Shown: piece by piece, positions 17,468-25,090 of the stretch
Layout of the letters: the number at the start of each line of letters is the position of its first letter
Position numbering within the stretch: position 1 is the first letter of the stretch
Source of the DNA: an uncultured Dorea sp.
GTDB lineage: Bacteria > Bacillota > Clostridia > Lachnospirales > Lachnospiraceae
Length of the DNA stretch: 64,000 nt
Assembly: GCA_947652615.1 (NCBI GenBank)
Contig: CANTDX010000009.1
Coordinates: 1-64,000 of the forward strand
Direction: 5' to 3'
Made by a program: the position numbers and the translations under genes
The notes under the pieces: generated by a model
What the model saw: only the letters and a program-made list of their open reading frames with translations
Databases searched by the model: none
What the model was told of the DNA's origin: nothing

Positions 17468-18469
17468 TCACTGCTCCTCCTTTGCCAAGCGGTTGATGCA
17501 ATTAGAATAAGAGATGTATTCCGGGCAGACGTCGTCACAACGCCCGCAGCCTACGCACATAGGATAACCGAACCGCTTCCCGTAATCATAGATCTTATGC
17601 ATCACCTTGAAACGCATCCGCTCCCCCTGCGTCTTGCGGAACGCAATATTTCCCGCCATATCGGTATAACCGTCCACCTGGCAGGAAGCCCACACCCGCC
17701 TTCTCTCCCCTGCCTTGGGATTATCCTTGTAGAAGATATCCTGCATGGTGAAGCAGGTGCAGGTAGGACAGACGAAATTACAGCGTCCGCATCCAATGCA
17801 TCGGTCCCCGTATTCCTTCCAGAGCTCTTTTTTGAAGCTGTCGTTGGATAACTTCTCAGGCAGCGTCACCTTCTCCTGGTTATCCTCCGCTGCATCCGGA
17901 ACTACTTCCGTCTCCTGTACCCCGGCTGCCTGCTTCACATCTGCCTCCAATTCTTCCCATTTGACATCCGCATACACCAGGTCTCCTTCTATTTTCAGAT
18001 ACGCATCATAATCCTCTGTCCGGTTCGTCCCCATACTGACGCAGAACCCTGACGCGCAAGTCGTCTCACAGCCCATCAATATGAATCTCGCCCGCTCCCT
18101 GATCCTCGCATAATAATAATCCTCGAATCCATTCCTCAGATAGATCTCGTCTAAACGTTTCACCGCATGCAGGTCGCAGGCACGCAGGAAGATCAGGATA
18201 TCCTTCTGCGGCCCTTGGGGAACCATGGTCTGATCTTCTGTAAAATAAAACAATGTCTCATTGATATGAAGCAGTACCTCCTTAAAAGAATAGTCCGATT
18301 TCTTATCCCATACGATCTCGTTAAGGACCAGGATCTTGCCGTAGCGGATAATATCTGTATCCGAGAAGCAGCCCTCTCCTTCCATTAATACCGGCGCAAA
18401 GATATCGTAACGCTTTGCCCAGACTGCAAACAGGGCATCTGCCTCTGCTCTTTCTAATTGGTATCCCAT
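17468..18469 (-). CDS. asrA: Anaerobic sulfite reductase subunit A (iron-sulfur)
   Basis: A 333-residue electron-transfer subunit with two C-terminal Cys groups, CIGCGRCNFVCPTCTCF and CVGCGRCDDVCPEYI, typical of AsrA and heterodisulfide-reductase-like proteins. An N-terminal region shows CDLHAVKRLDE and a Cys pair (GCETTCASGFC). It links NADH-reduced AsrB to siroheme AsrC. It is the first gene of the seven-gene operon, with AAAGGAG before the ATG and a CRP-type site and promoter directly upstream (18507-18560). Confidence 0.93.
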   Translation of the reverse strand: MGYQLERAEADALFAVWAKRYDIFAPVLMEGEGCFSDTDIIRYGKILVLNEIVWDKKSDYSFKEVLLHINETLFYFTEDQTMVPQGPQKDILIFLRACDLHAVKRLDEIYLRNGFEDYYYARIRERARFILMGCETTCASGFCVSMGTNRTEDYDAYLKIEGDLVYADVKWEELEADVKQAAGVQETEVVPDAAEDNQEKVTLPEKLSNDSFKKELWKEYGDRCIGCGRCNFVCPTCTCFTMQDIFYKDNPKAGERRRVWASCQVDGYTDMAGNIAFRKTQGERMRFKVMHKIYDYGKRFGYPMCVGCGRCDDVCPEYISYSNCINRLAKEEQ

Positions 18470-18513
18470 AGCAGCTCCTTTCTTTTGATATTTTTCGTGT
18501 ATTTATTGACAAT

Positions 18514-18560
18514 ATTTTATCAACAACACGAAAAAAATTCTGTGACATTTATCACAGAAT
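18514..18560 (-). promoter_or_regulatory. Class II CRP-type promoter of the asr/nar operon
   Basis: A perfect 9-bp inverted repeat (ATTCTGTGA/TCACAGAAT, 6-bp spacer) at 18537-18560 contains the CRP consensus TGTGA-N6-TCACA. On the minus strand a TAAAAT -10 hexamer lies at 18519-18514, putting transcription start near 18507 and the dyad centre at about -41.5, the standard class II activator position overlapping a poor -35. A 10-bp inverted repeat (TTTTTCGTGT at 18491-18500, ACACGAAAAA at 18526-18535) brackets the -10 region. The CRP-family regulator gene at 18603 is the obvious candidate for binding. Confidence 0.8.
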
Positions 18561-18602
18561 TTCTAAAATCATCCATATTTTTTGTTATATTTTACCTATC
18601 CG

Positions 18603-19292
18603 TTAAATCTCCCCGGTTTTATAAAACTGTGACATCTTCTGCGGGTCTGCTATAAATATCCGCTTCTTCTCCATCCGGATCAGCCCATATTCCACAAGCG
18701 TCCTGCAGAGCCTAGAGGTCGTCTCTCTTGGCGCCCCCAGCATATCCGCAAGGAAGGTCACGGACATATTGATGTCGATCTCAAGCCCTGCAGGCGTCTC
18801 CCTGCCAAAATCCCTGGCCAGCTTCCAAAGCTTCGCCGCAAGCTTCCTCTCCATGTATATGCTTCCGGTCGTATTCTTGAGCTGATGCCCCAGACGCCAC
18901 ATCTTCCACTCCTGCATGACCATCGCTTCCTTCACCAGTGCAAAATCCTGCTCCATCCAGCTTACAAATACCTGTACGGGAATGATGAAGATCCTGCTCT
19001 TCTCTATCGTCTCACAGTAAAGAGAAGATTCATGTATATTGATGACATGATCGTTCAGCAAGATCCCCTTCCCGAATATAAACACGATCTTGCGCTGCCC
19101 TGTGTGGGTAAGATTATAGAGCATGGACTTTCCCGACAGTTGAAAATATACGGAATCCACCTGCTCTTTGGCACGGAACAGGACGCTGCCCTTAGATACC
19201 TCCGTTACCCTGCCTGCCTTCCATAAGCCGTCGACCGTATCCGGCATTACATTCTGAAAAAAAGAAAATCTCTTAAGTATATCCGCCTCCAT
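18603..19292 (-). CDS. CRP/FNR-family transcriptional regulator
   Basis: A 229-residue regulator with an N-terminal cyclic-nucleotide-like beta barrel (about 10-125), a dimer helix and a C-terminal winged helix. The recognition helix reads APRETTSRLCRTL and has the R-E-x-x-x-R spacing that in E. coli CRP contacts TGTGA half-sites. FNR-type iron-sulfur Cys at the N-terminus are absent, so this is not a classical O2-sensing FNR. It probably activates the downstream asr/nar operon through the TGTGA-N6-TCACA site between them. Clostridial relatives beside asr genes are linked to nitrogen-oxide stress, which suits a nitrite/NO-type signal (inference). The start overlaps the kinase gene by 20 bp and has GAGAGG upstream. 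Confidence 0.9.
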   Translation of the reverse strand: MEADILKRFSFFQNVMPDTVDGLWKAGRVTEVSKGSVLFRAKEQVDSVYFQLSGKSMLYNLTHTGQRKIVFIFGKGILLNDHVINIHESSLYCETIEKSRIFIIPVQVFVSWMEQDFALVKEAMVMQEWKMWRLGHQLKNTTGSIYMERKLAAKLWKLARDFGRETPAGLEIDINMSVTFLADMLGAPRETTSRLCRTLVEYGLIRMEKKRIFIADPQKMSQFYKTGEI

Positions 19293-20229
19293 ATATATTC
19301 CTCTCGATCATCGCCTTCACACTGTCTACACTGATCTGCCCTTCCATCGGCCCGAATGCGGCCGCGTTCAATGCTCCTGCCGCCGCCCCCATCTGTGCCG
19401 CCTCCTTAAGGCTCTTCCCCTTCACCAGCCCGGCAATGAACGCTCCGTCAAAACAGTCCCCGGCTCCCGTCGCATCTACCTGCTCCACCGGATAGACGCC
19501 CGTCTCTATTACCTCGTTCCTTGTATAGATCCGGCTTCCCTTCGAACCATTCTTAAGCGCGACAATCTCCATGGCTTCATATGCGAAGCACTTATCGACC
19601 GCCTCATCTATATCCGAAGCACCGGTGATCCTTAGAAGCTCGCTCACTCCAGGCATAAATACACTGGTACTCTCCATAACCTCTCCGATCACGTCATTCA
19701 CACTCTGATCCGTCAGCAATTCTTCCCGGATATTGGGGTCAAAAGATATCTTCGTTCCCTTCCGGCGCATCAGATGCATTGTTTTCAAAATCTCCCGTGC
19801 AAACGCACTGTCAGCCATCAGAGAACAGCCCATGATATGCATATATTTTACATGGTCAAAATCGTCTTCACCGGGCGCCTTCGCCTCCACCGCCGGCGTA
19901 TTGCCCATATGGAAGATGAATTTTCTGGAACCGTCTGTATAATATGTAACAAAAGCAACCCCCGTTGACCGCTTGCCGCTCTCTAATACATGGCTGCAGT
20001 CAACACCATCCTTCCTGAGCCGATCTAGAATATTCTTCCCAAAATCATCTCTCCCGACTCCTCCTATAATCGCCGTTCTGCAGCCTAATCTCGCCGCCGT
20101 ATCGATGAAGATCGCCGGAGCGCCGCTTGGGAACGGACCTTTGAATATCCCTGGTTCGTATAATTCTACATTCTCCTGCTCACGCATGATCTCAACAAGC
20201 ATCTCTCCCATGATAATAATTTCTGGCAT
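19273..20229 (-). CDS. PfkB-family sugar kinase
   Basis: A 318-residue ribokinase-type kinase. The family signature is the anion hole/catalytic base DATGAGDCFDGAF near residue 250. The N-terminal GEMLVEI, SGAPAIF and GGVGRDDFG blocks match the sugar-binding half. The sugar is not readable from sequence; 2-keto-3-deoxygluconate, fructose or tagatose kinases share these motifs. It lies 20 bp after rlmH and overlaps the regulator gene by 20 bp, so the three are probably co-transcribed without an obvious functional link. Confidence 0.88.
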   Translation of the reverse strand: MPEIIIMGEMLVEIMREQENVELYEPGIFKGPFPSGAPAIFIDTAARLGCRTAIIGGVGRDDFGKNILDRLRKDGVDCSHVLESGKRSTGVAFVTYYTDGSRKFIFHMGNTPAVEAKAPGEDDFDHVKYMHIMGCSLMADSAFAREILKTMHLMRRKGTKISFDPNIREELLTDQSVNDVIGEVMESTSVFMPGVSELLRITGASDIDEAVDKCFAYEAMEIVALKNGSKGSRIYTRNEVIETGVYPVEQVDATGAGDCFDGAFIAGLVKGKSLKEAAQMGAAAGALNAAAFGPMEGQISVDSVKAMIERNIYGGGYT

Positions 20230-20249
20230 GTTACATCTCCTCTCTGAAT

Positions 20250-20729
20250 TTATTTATGATACGGTTCCTTCTGAATGATCCGATAGCTCCTGTAGATCTG
20301 CTCCAACAGGATCACCCGCATCAACTGATGCGGGAATGTCATCTTAGAAAAACTCAGTGCAAAATCCGACTTTGCAAGTACCTCTCTCCCTAGCCCGATC
20401 GATCCGCCGATAATGAAGATGATATGGCTCCTTCCCTGGATCCCAAGCGTCTCGATCTTCTCTGCCAGTTCCTCTGATGATAGCTGCTTTCCCTGGATCT
20501 CGAGCGTGACTACATAAGCATCCTCCCGGATATGTTTCAAGATACGCTCCGCCTCCTTCGCCCGTATCGCGTCTTCCATTATCTCACTGGCATGGTCCGG
20601 TGTCTTCTCATCCGCTGTCTCTATGATCTCCAGCTTACAATATTTACCCAACCGCTTTACATATTCCGCAACGGCATCTCTCAGATACTTTTCCTTGATC
20701 TTTCCCACTGTGATCAGTGTAATCCTCAT
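20250..20729 (-). CDS. rlmH: 23S rRNA (pseudouridine1915-N3)-methyltransferase
   Basis: A 159-residue SPOUT methyltransferase that methylates pseudouridine 1915 in helix 69 of 23S rRNA. The C-terminal knot shows IIFIIGGSIGLG and the conserved ending SKMTFPHQLMRVILLEQIYRSYRI...PYHK, which is nearly invariant in RlmH. The start is placed at ATG 20729 to give the usual 159-aa length; a TTG three codons earlier is possible. Confidence 0.96.
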   Translation of the reverse strand: MRITLITVGKIKEKYLRDAVAEYVKRLGKYCKLEIIETADEKTPDHASEIMEDAIRAKEAERILKHIREDAYVVTLEIQGKQLSSEELAEKIETLGIQGRSHIIFIIGGSIGLGREVLAKSDFALSFSKMTFPHQLMRVILLEQIYRSYRIIQKEPYHK

Positions 20730-20763
20730 ATCATCCAAATTCCTTTTCTATTTTCATACTGAC

Positions 20764-20825
20764 ACATCCAGTATCATCAGCACAAACCCGGCAGCAAATC
20801 CGATCGTTCCGATATTACTGTACTC
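20764..20825 (-). pseudogene. Duplicated remnant of the ZIP transporter 3' end
   Basis: These ~62 bp match the last part of the neighbouring ZIP gene (20870-20935) with scattered substitutions and a 3-bp indel. Translated in the matching frame they give a YSNIGTIGFAAGFVLM-like segment followed by ILDV. The copy sits ~110 bp downstream of the original in the same orientation, so it is the trace of a tandem duplication. Confidence 0.8.
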
Positions 20826-20856
20826 GCACGGCTGTTCTGATAAAAAGATCCACTCT

Positions 20857-21633
20857 CTAACCAAGCGCCACATCCAGTATCATCATCAGCACAAATCCTG
20901 CAGCGAATCCTATCGTCCCGATATTACTGTGCTCCCCTTCTGCCGACTCCGGCACCAGTTCCTCCACTACCACATAGATCATTGCACCCGCCGCAAACGC
21001 CAGAAGATACGGAAGCGCCGGCGTAATATACGCCGCAAGAAGCACCGTGATCCCTCCCGCGATCGGTTCCACGATTCCGGATAAGGATCCGTATAAGAAT
21101 GCCTTCCCTCTGCTCCCTCCGTCGCTTCTGACCGGAAGCGACACGATAAATCCTTCCGGAAGATTCTGTATGGCAATCCCGATCGACAGGGCAAATGCAC
21201 CCGTAAGCGTCACATTGGCATTATGGGTCATAAGCCCCGCAAATACGGCTCCGCTTGAGATTCCCTCCGGTATATTATGAATGGTAACTGCAAGGATCAG
21301 CTTCGCAGACTTGCTCAGAGTGCTTCTTGGTCCCTCGGCTTCGTCACTTCCCACATGAAGATGCGGAACAACATGGTCAAGCGTCAGAAGGAACCCAATC
21401 CCAATCAGGAAACCGACCGCCGCCGGAACAAAAGCGAACCTGCCCATATGCTCCGACATATCCATCGCCGGGATCAACAGCGACCACACGGAAGCCGCAA
21501 CCATCACGCCGGCTGCAAATCCCAGAAGCGTCTTCTGAATCAGCGGCTTTAATTCATGCCTCATAAACAAGACGCACGCCGCGCCCGCAGTCGTCCCGAT
21601 AAATGGGATCAGCAATCCCAGCAAAATCATCAT
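20857..21633 (-). CDS. ZIP-family metal transporter (ZupT-like)
   Basis: A 258-residue membrane protein with eight hydrophobic segments and the two ZIP signatures HNIPEGISSG (helix 4) and QNLPEGFIVSLP (helix 5), which bind divalent metal in transit. A His-bearing loop (DHVVPHLHVGSDEAEG) precedes helix 4. ZIP proteins bring zinc, iron or manganese into the cytoplasm; which metal is unknown. GAGAGG lies about 9 bases before the ATG at 21633, and an ATG at 21642 is nearly on top of that site. The 3' end has a degraded duplicate just downstream. Confidence 0.92.
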   Translation of the reverse strand: MMILLGLLIPFIGTTAGAACVLFMRHELKPLIQKTLLGFAAGVMVAASVWSLLIPAMDMSEHMGRFAFVPAAVGFLIGIGFLLTLDHVVPHLHVGSDEAEGPRSTLSKSAKLILAVTIHNIPEGISSGAVFAGLMTHNANVTLTGAFALSIGIAIQNLPEGFIVSLPVRSDGGSRGKAFLYGSLSGIVEPIAGGITVLLAAYITPALPYLLAFAAGAMIYVVVEELVPESAEGEHSNIGTIGFAAGFVLMMILDVALG

Positions 21634-21694
21634 ACACGCCATCCTCTCTCTACATCTATAATCTCACTGATCTGTATCAATATTCCACCCATCG

Positions 21695-22150
21695 TTACCA
21701 TATATCTTCATCCTGATCATCAATCTCAGTAATCTCATCAAAGGGTATCTCCGTTCCATCCGTCATTATCACCTTCCGCTCCTCTTCTCTAATCTTCTTC
21801 ACACATCCGCTGATCGTCACGTAAGCTCCTCCGGACTTCTTAAGATCCGGCACAAAATAAGTGATCGAAACAGAAGGCTCCTTATCCAGACGCTCATAGA
21901 TACTCTGCAGCTTCCCATTAAGCACAGCCTTGCAATTCTCATCCAGCTCAATCCTTGTATCCGTCAGCCTTGCAGTCTCCTTCACCGCCTCGTGATGACC
22001 AGTCAGAGCCGCAAAGGGTGCGAACTGCGCCGCCCGGTCCGAGAGAGGCATAGGCGGATGCGTTCTGGATACATGATGTGCCAGATGGATCATATCGTCA
22101 TACTTGTGTATATTCTTGTATGTTCTTAACTTCTGCGTTTCTTTCCCCAC
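21695..22150 (-). CDS. YolD-like protein
   Basis: A 151-residue protein carrying the YolD core: KYDDMIHLAHHVSRTHPPMPLSDRAAQFAPFAALTGHHEAV, followed by an SH3-like C-terminal half ending with acidic residues. YolD-family genes typically neighbour UmuC-type Y-family polymerases in Firmicutes and are thought to act with them (UmuD-like role proposed from context). Here the polymerase gene lies 68 bp upstream in the same orientation. The start is GTG at 22150. Confidence 0.88.
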   Translation of the reverse strand: MGKETQKLRTYKNIHKYDDMIHLAHHVSRTHPPMPLSDRAAQFAPFAALTGHHEAVKETARLTDTRIELDENCKAVLNGKLQSIYERLDKEPSVSITYFVPDLKKSGGAYVTISGCVKKIREEERKVIMTDGTEIPFDEITEIDDQDEDIW

Positions 22151-22218
22151 TTTTCATCACCATCCGCTAATCGCTAATTACACCGTACTATGGCAAACGC
22201 CTGACTCGCCGCTTTATT

Positions 22219-23748
22219 TCACGCTCGATGGCCGCCGATCTGACGGTTCCGCTCCATCGCTGTGGCACCCTCCGCCAGATTCATTCCTTTCAGGATCGCA
22301 TTCTTCCCATACTTCTTCTTGATATCCAGCATCGCCTGCTGCAGGCTTCTCTCCCGGCTCCGTTCTGCCTCCTCCGCTTCCTGTTCCCGCTGCAAAGCGG
22401 CATAATCTGTAAACAGGTCCATCTGCTCGAATACCGGTTCGCTGACTGCCAAGTCTTCATCCACCACATGATTGGCTCCCAATGTGATCCGCCTGACCAG
22501 GAACTTGGGATTGATGATCCTGTCATATAGTTCCAGAACAGCCTTCACAATCGCCTTCGTAGAAGAAGTCTGCTTCTCAAGATTCGCCGTGCCGTGGGCG
22601 TGCTTTGGAACCTTCCGCCCATAGCGGTCTGTCGTGACTTCGCCAAAGTAGGAATTCTTCACATCCGGATCCGACAGATTCTCTCTGTCATAGCCGATCG
22701 TCAGCACAATCTGGTCTGTGACCAGATGCTTATCAACCAGATCCAAAACCAATGTCTCCGTCATCTCCCGAACCACAAGTCTTGCCTTCCCGGCGGTATA
22801 CGGGCAATGTAAGACCTGGCCCGAGCTTAAGCAGTTCGTACTGGGCTTATATGCCTTGATATCCCCGATCGTACAAGGCTCCCATCCCCAGGCATGGTCG
22901 ATCAGAAGCTCCGCATTGATCCCGAATAATCGATACAGCAGCTCCTCGTTATAGAATTCCCCGGGCTTCCCTATGGAGCACCTCGCCACATCTCCCATGG
23001 TGAACATGCCATTCTCCGCGAGCTTCTTCGCATATCCCTTCCCCACACGCCAGAAATCCGTAATAGGCTGATGCGCCCACAGGATCCTGCGGTAGCTCTT
23101 CTCATTCAGGCTTGCGATCCGCACACCGTTCTTGTCCGGCGGGATATGCTTCGCTACAATATCCATAGCCACCTTACACAGGTAGAGATTCGTCCCGATT
23201 CCCGCCGTAGCCGTGATCCCTGTCGTTGAATGGATATCCTGTATGATCCGTCCGGCCAGTTCACGCGCCGACATCTGATACGTGTTCAGATAATGGGTAA
23301 CATCCATCATGATCTCATCTATGGAATATACATGGCAGTCCTCCGGCGCCACGTATCTCAGATATACCTCATAGATTCTCGTACTATATTCTATATAATG
23401 CGCCATTCTCGGCGGCGCAACAATATAATCAAGAGCCTTTTCCGGTGATGCCCTAAGTTCCGTATCATCATAGGAAGAACCGTTAAACTTACGCCCTGGT
23501 GCAAGACTCTGTCTCTTGGCATTGACCTCTCTTACCCTCTGCACCACCTCAAACAGCCTTGCGCGTCCCGAGATCCCGTATGCTTTCAAGGAAGGAGACA
23601 CGGCCAGGCAGATCGTCTTCTCTGTGCGGCTTAAGTCTGCGACTACAAGATTCGTAGTCATGGAATCTAAACCCCTCTCCACACACTCCACCGACGCATA
23701 GAAGGACTTCAGGTCAATTGCAATATACGTATGATCATGTTCTGCCAT
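22219..23748 (-). CDS. Y-family DNA polymerase (UmuC/DinB-type)
   Basis: A 509-residue translesion polymerase. The catalytic start AIDLKSFYASVECVERGLD (metal-binding Asp), the central YSIDEIMMDVT (acidic pair in S-I-D-E), the HhH region YAKKLAENGMFTMGDVA and the little-finger domain are visible. It bypasses damaged bases. AGGAGTGG precedes the ATG at 23748; a longer reading to 23871 lacks a ribosome binding site. A TATACT -10 and a CCCG-N5-CGGG dyad lie just upstream. No GAAC-N4-GTTC LexA box was found. It pairs with the YolD gene downstream. Confidence 0.92.
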   Translation of the reverse strand: MAEHDHTYIAIDLKSFYASVECVERGLDSMTTNLVVADLSRTEKTICLAVSPSLKAYGISGRARLFEVVQRVREVNAKRQSLAPGRKFNGSSYDDTELRASPEKALDYIVAPPRMAHYIEYSTRIYEVYLRYVAPEDCHVYSIDEIMMDVTHYLNTYQMSARELAGRIIQDIHSTTGITATAGIGTNLYLCKVAMDIVAKHIPPDKNGVRIASLNEKSYRRILWAHQPITDFWRVGKGYAKKLAENGMFTMGDVARCSIGKPGEFYNEELLYRLFGINAELLIDHAWGWEPCTIGDIKAYKPSTNCLSSGQVLHCPYTAGKARLVVREMTETLVLDLVDKHLVTDQIVLTIGYDRENLSDPDVKNSYFGEVTTDRYGRKVPKHAHGTANLEKQTSSTKAIVKAVLELYDRIINPKFLVRRITLGANHVVDEDLAVSEPVFEQMDLFTDYAALQREQEAEEAERSRERSLQQAMLDIKKKYGKNAILKGMNLAEGATAMERNRQIGGHRA

Positions 23749-23881
23749 ACAACCACTCCTAATCTGCTCCCCTGTTACAGTATCAGTATACCCGCATAAC
23801 GGGCTTTCTATTACCTTTCTATTGGCTGCCGTTTCTATCATTGTACCAGAACTTATGTTTGTTTTCAACAACTTCTTATAT

Positions 23882-25090
23882 TTAATTCTCCTCGAACCTC
23901 ACGGTCACAGAACAGATCTCCGAGATCGTGCCAACCCGCATATTCGGTCCGAATACACCCGCTCCGGAAGTCACGATGTTATGCATATCCCCCTTCCTCA
24001 GATATCCGCAGGCATTCTCCCACATCAGCCGGACGGTCAGATTTCCCGGGAACATCTGACCGTCATGGGTATGCCCGCACAGATCCAGGTCTACCCCCGC
24101 ATCAGCCAGCTCTTGCAGTTCCTTAGGCTGATGATCGATCACAAATACAGGCTTCGACAGATCCATATCCTCTGTGATCTCCTCCGGGGTCTTCCGCTTA
24201 TCTATCCCTCGCCCCGGGCGCTGCCTGTCCGGACGTCCGTACAGATAGATACTGTCCGCGATCATCACCGACTCATCCCTAAGCAAAGTAATCCCCGCTT
24301 TCTCAAGGAACTCATCCATCCGGATATCACTCTGCTTCTTCCGGTCATTTCCCCCGAAGGTAAATCCCGCCAGGATCCTTTCCTTGATATCATGATTCCC
24401 GTAACAGGCATAGACACCGTACCTGCTCCTGATCCCCTTAAGAATAGAGATCAATTCTTCCGGGTCTTCCAGCGCTTCATACTCATTGTCGAAAATGTCC
24501 CCGGCTATCACCACAAGGTCTGGATCCTCTGCATTAATCTGCTCCGTCATCCTTTGCATCTGGTCACACCCGATATTGTAGCCCATATGCAGGTCAGCCG
24601 CCAGAACGACCTTCATCTGTTCTATGGTCCCCGCATCCTTATGAATCACCGTCTCATATCTTGTCGTGCGGACAATCCTGGCATTGACCACTCCCCATAC
24701 GCCGAGTACCGTAACAACGAGGACACAGAAGATCCCCGTCACCGCAAATACCCTGCGGCCCGCCAGTTTTTCCTGATCGATCCGCCTGCTTCTCTTCAGG
24801 ATCAGACGAATGATGTCTGCCGTCACTACGGCAAGTATCACATAGAGCAGGATTCCAAGCCAGTAATTACCCGACCTCACAAAGAAACGTTTGACCGGCC
24901 CGGTTGGAAGAAGGAATCCCACACCCATTGCCGCGGCAAAGAGAAGATATACAACAACCGCCGCAAACCAAAACCATTTAAAATATTGATGCGAATCGAT
25001 TCTAAGGCATCTCTTCACCCACCGGTACATCCATCTCGCAATATAGAGATGGACCAGTATATAGAGTGGAGACAATATTACCGCCAGCAT
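23882..25090 (-). CDS. Membrane-bound calcineurin-like metallophosphoesterase
   Basis: A 402-residue protein with an N-terminal membrane domain of about four hydrophobic segments (1-145) and a C-terminal metallophosphoesterase domain. The di-metal motifs occur in order: ADLHMGYN (D-x-H), VVIAGDIFDN (GD), CYGNHDI (GNHD/E), VIDHQP (H) and CGHTHDGQ (GHTH). This matches the YkuE/YaeI group, proposed to act on UDP-sugar lipid or phospholipid substrates. It overlaps the end of the preceding DUF975/CmpB gene by 13 bp, so it is translationally coupled. The substrate is unknown. Confidence 0.9.
   Translation of the reverse strand: MLAVILSPLYILVHLYIARWMYRWVKRCLRIDSHQYFKWFWFAAVVVYLLFAAAMGVGFLLPTGPVKRFFVRSGNYWLGILLYVILAVVTADIIRLILKRSRRIDQEKLAGRRVFAVTGIFCVLVVTVLGVWGVVNARIVRTTRYETVIHKDAGTIEQMKVVLAADLHMGYNIGCDQMQRMTEQINAEDPDLVVIAGDIFDNEYEALEDPEELISILKGIRSRYGVYACYGNHDIKERILAGFTFGGNDRKKQSDIRMDEFLEKAGITLLRDESVMIADSIYLYGRPDRQRPGRGIDKRKTPEEITEDMDLSKPVFVIDHQPKELQELADAGVDLDLCGHTHDGQMFPGNLTVRLMWENACGYLRKGDMHNIVTSGAGVFGPNMRVGTISEICSVTVRFEEN

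Noticed and set aside
18506..18523. FNR-like site overlapping the asrA -10
   Set aside because: Half-sites TTGAT and GTCAA are 8 bp apart, not the 4 bp of an FNR box, and the local regulator lacks FNR-type Cys residues.
23749..23830. Possible LexA/SOS box before the Y-family polymerase
   Set aside because: No GAAC-N4-GTTC or close variant found; only a CCCG-N5-CGGG dyad and a TATACT element are present.
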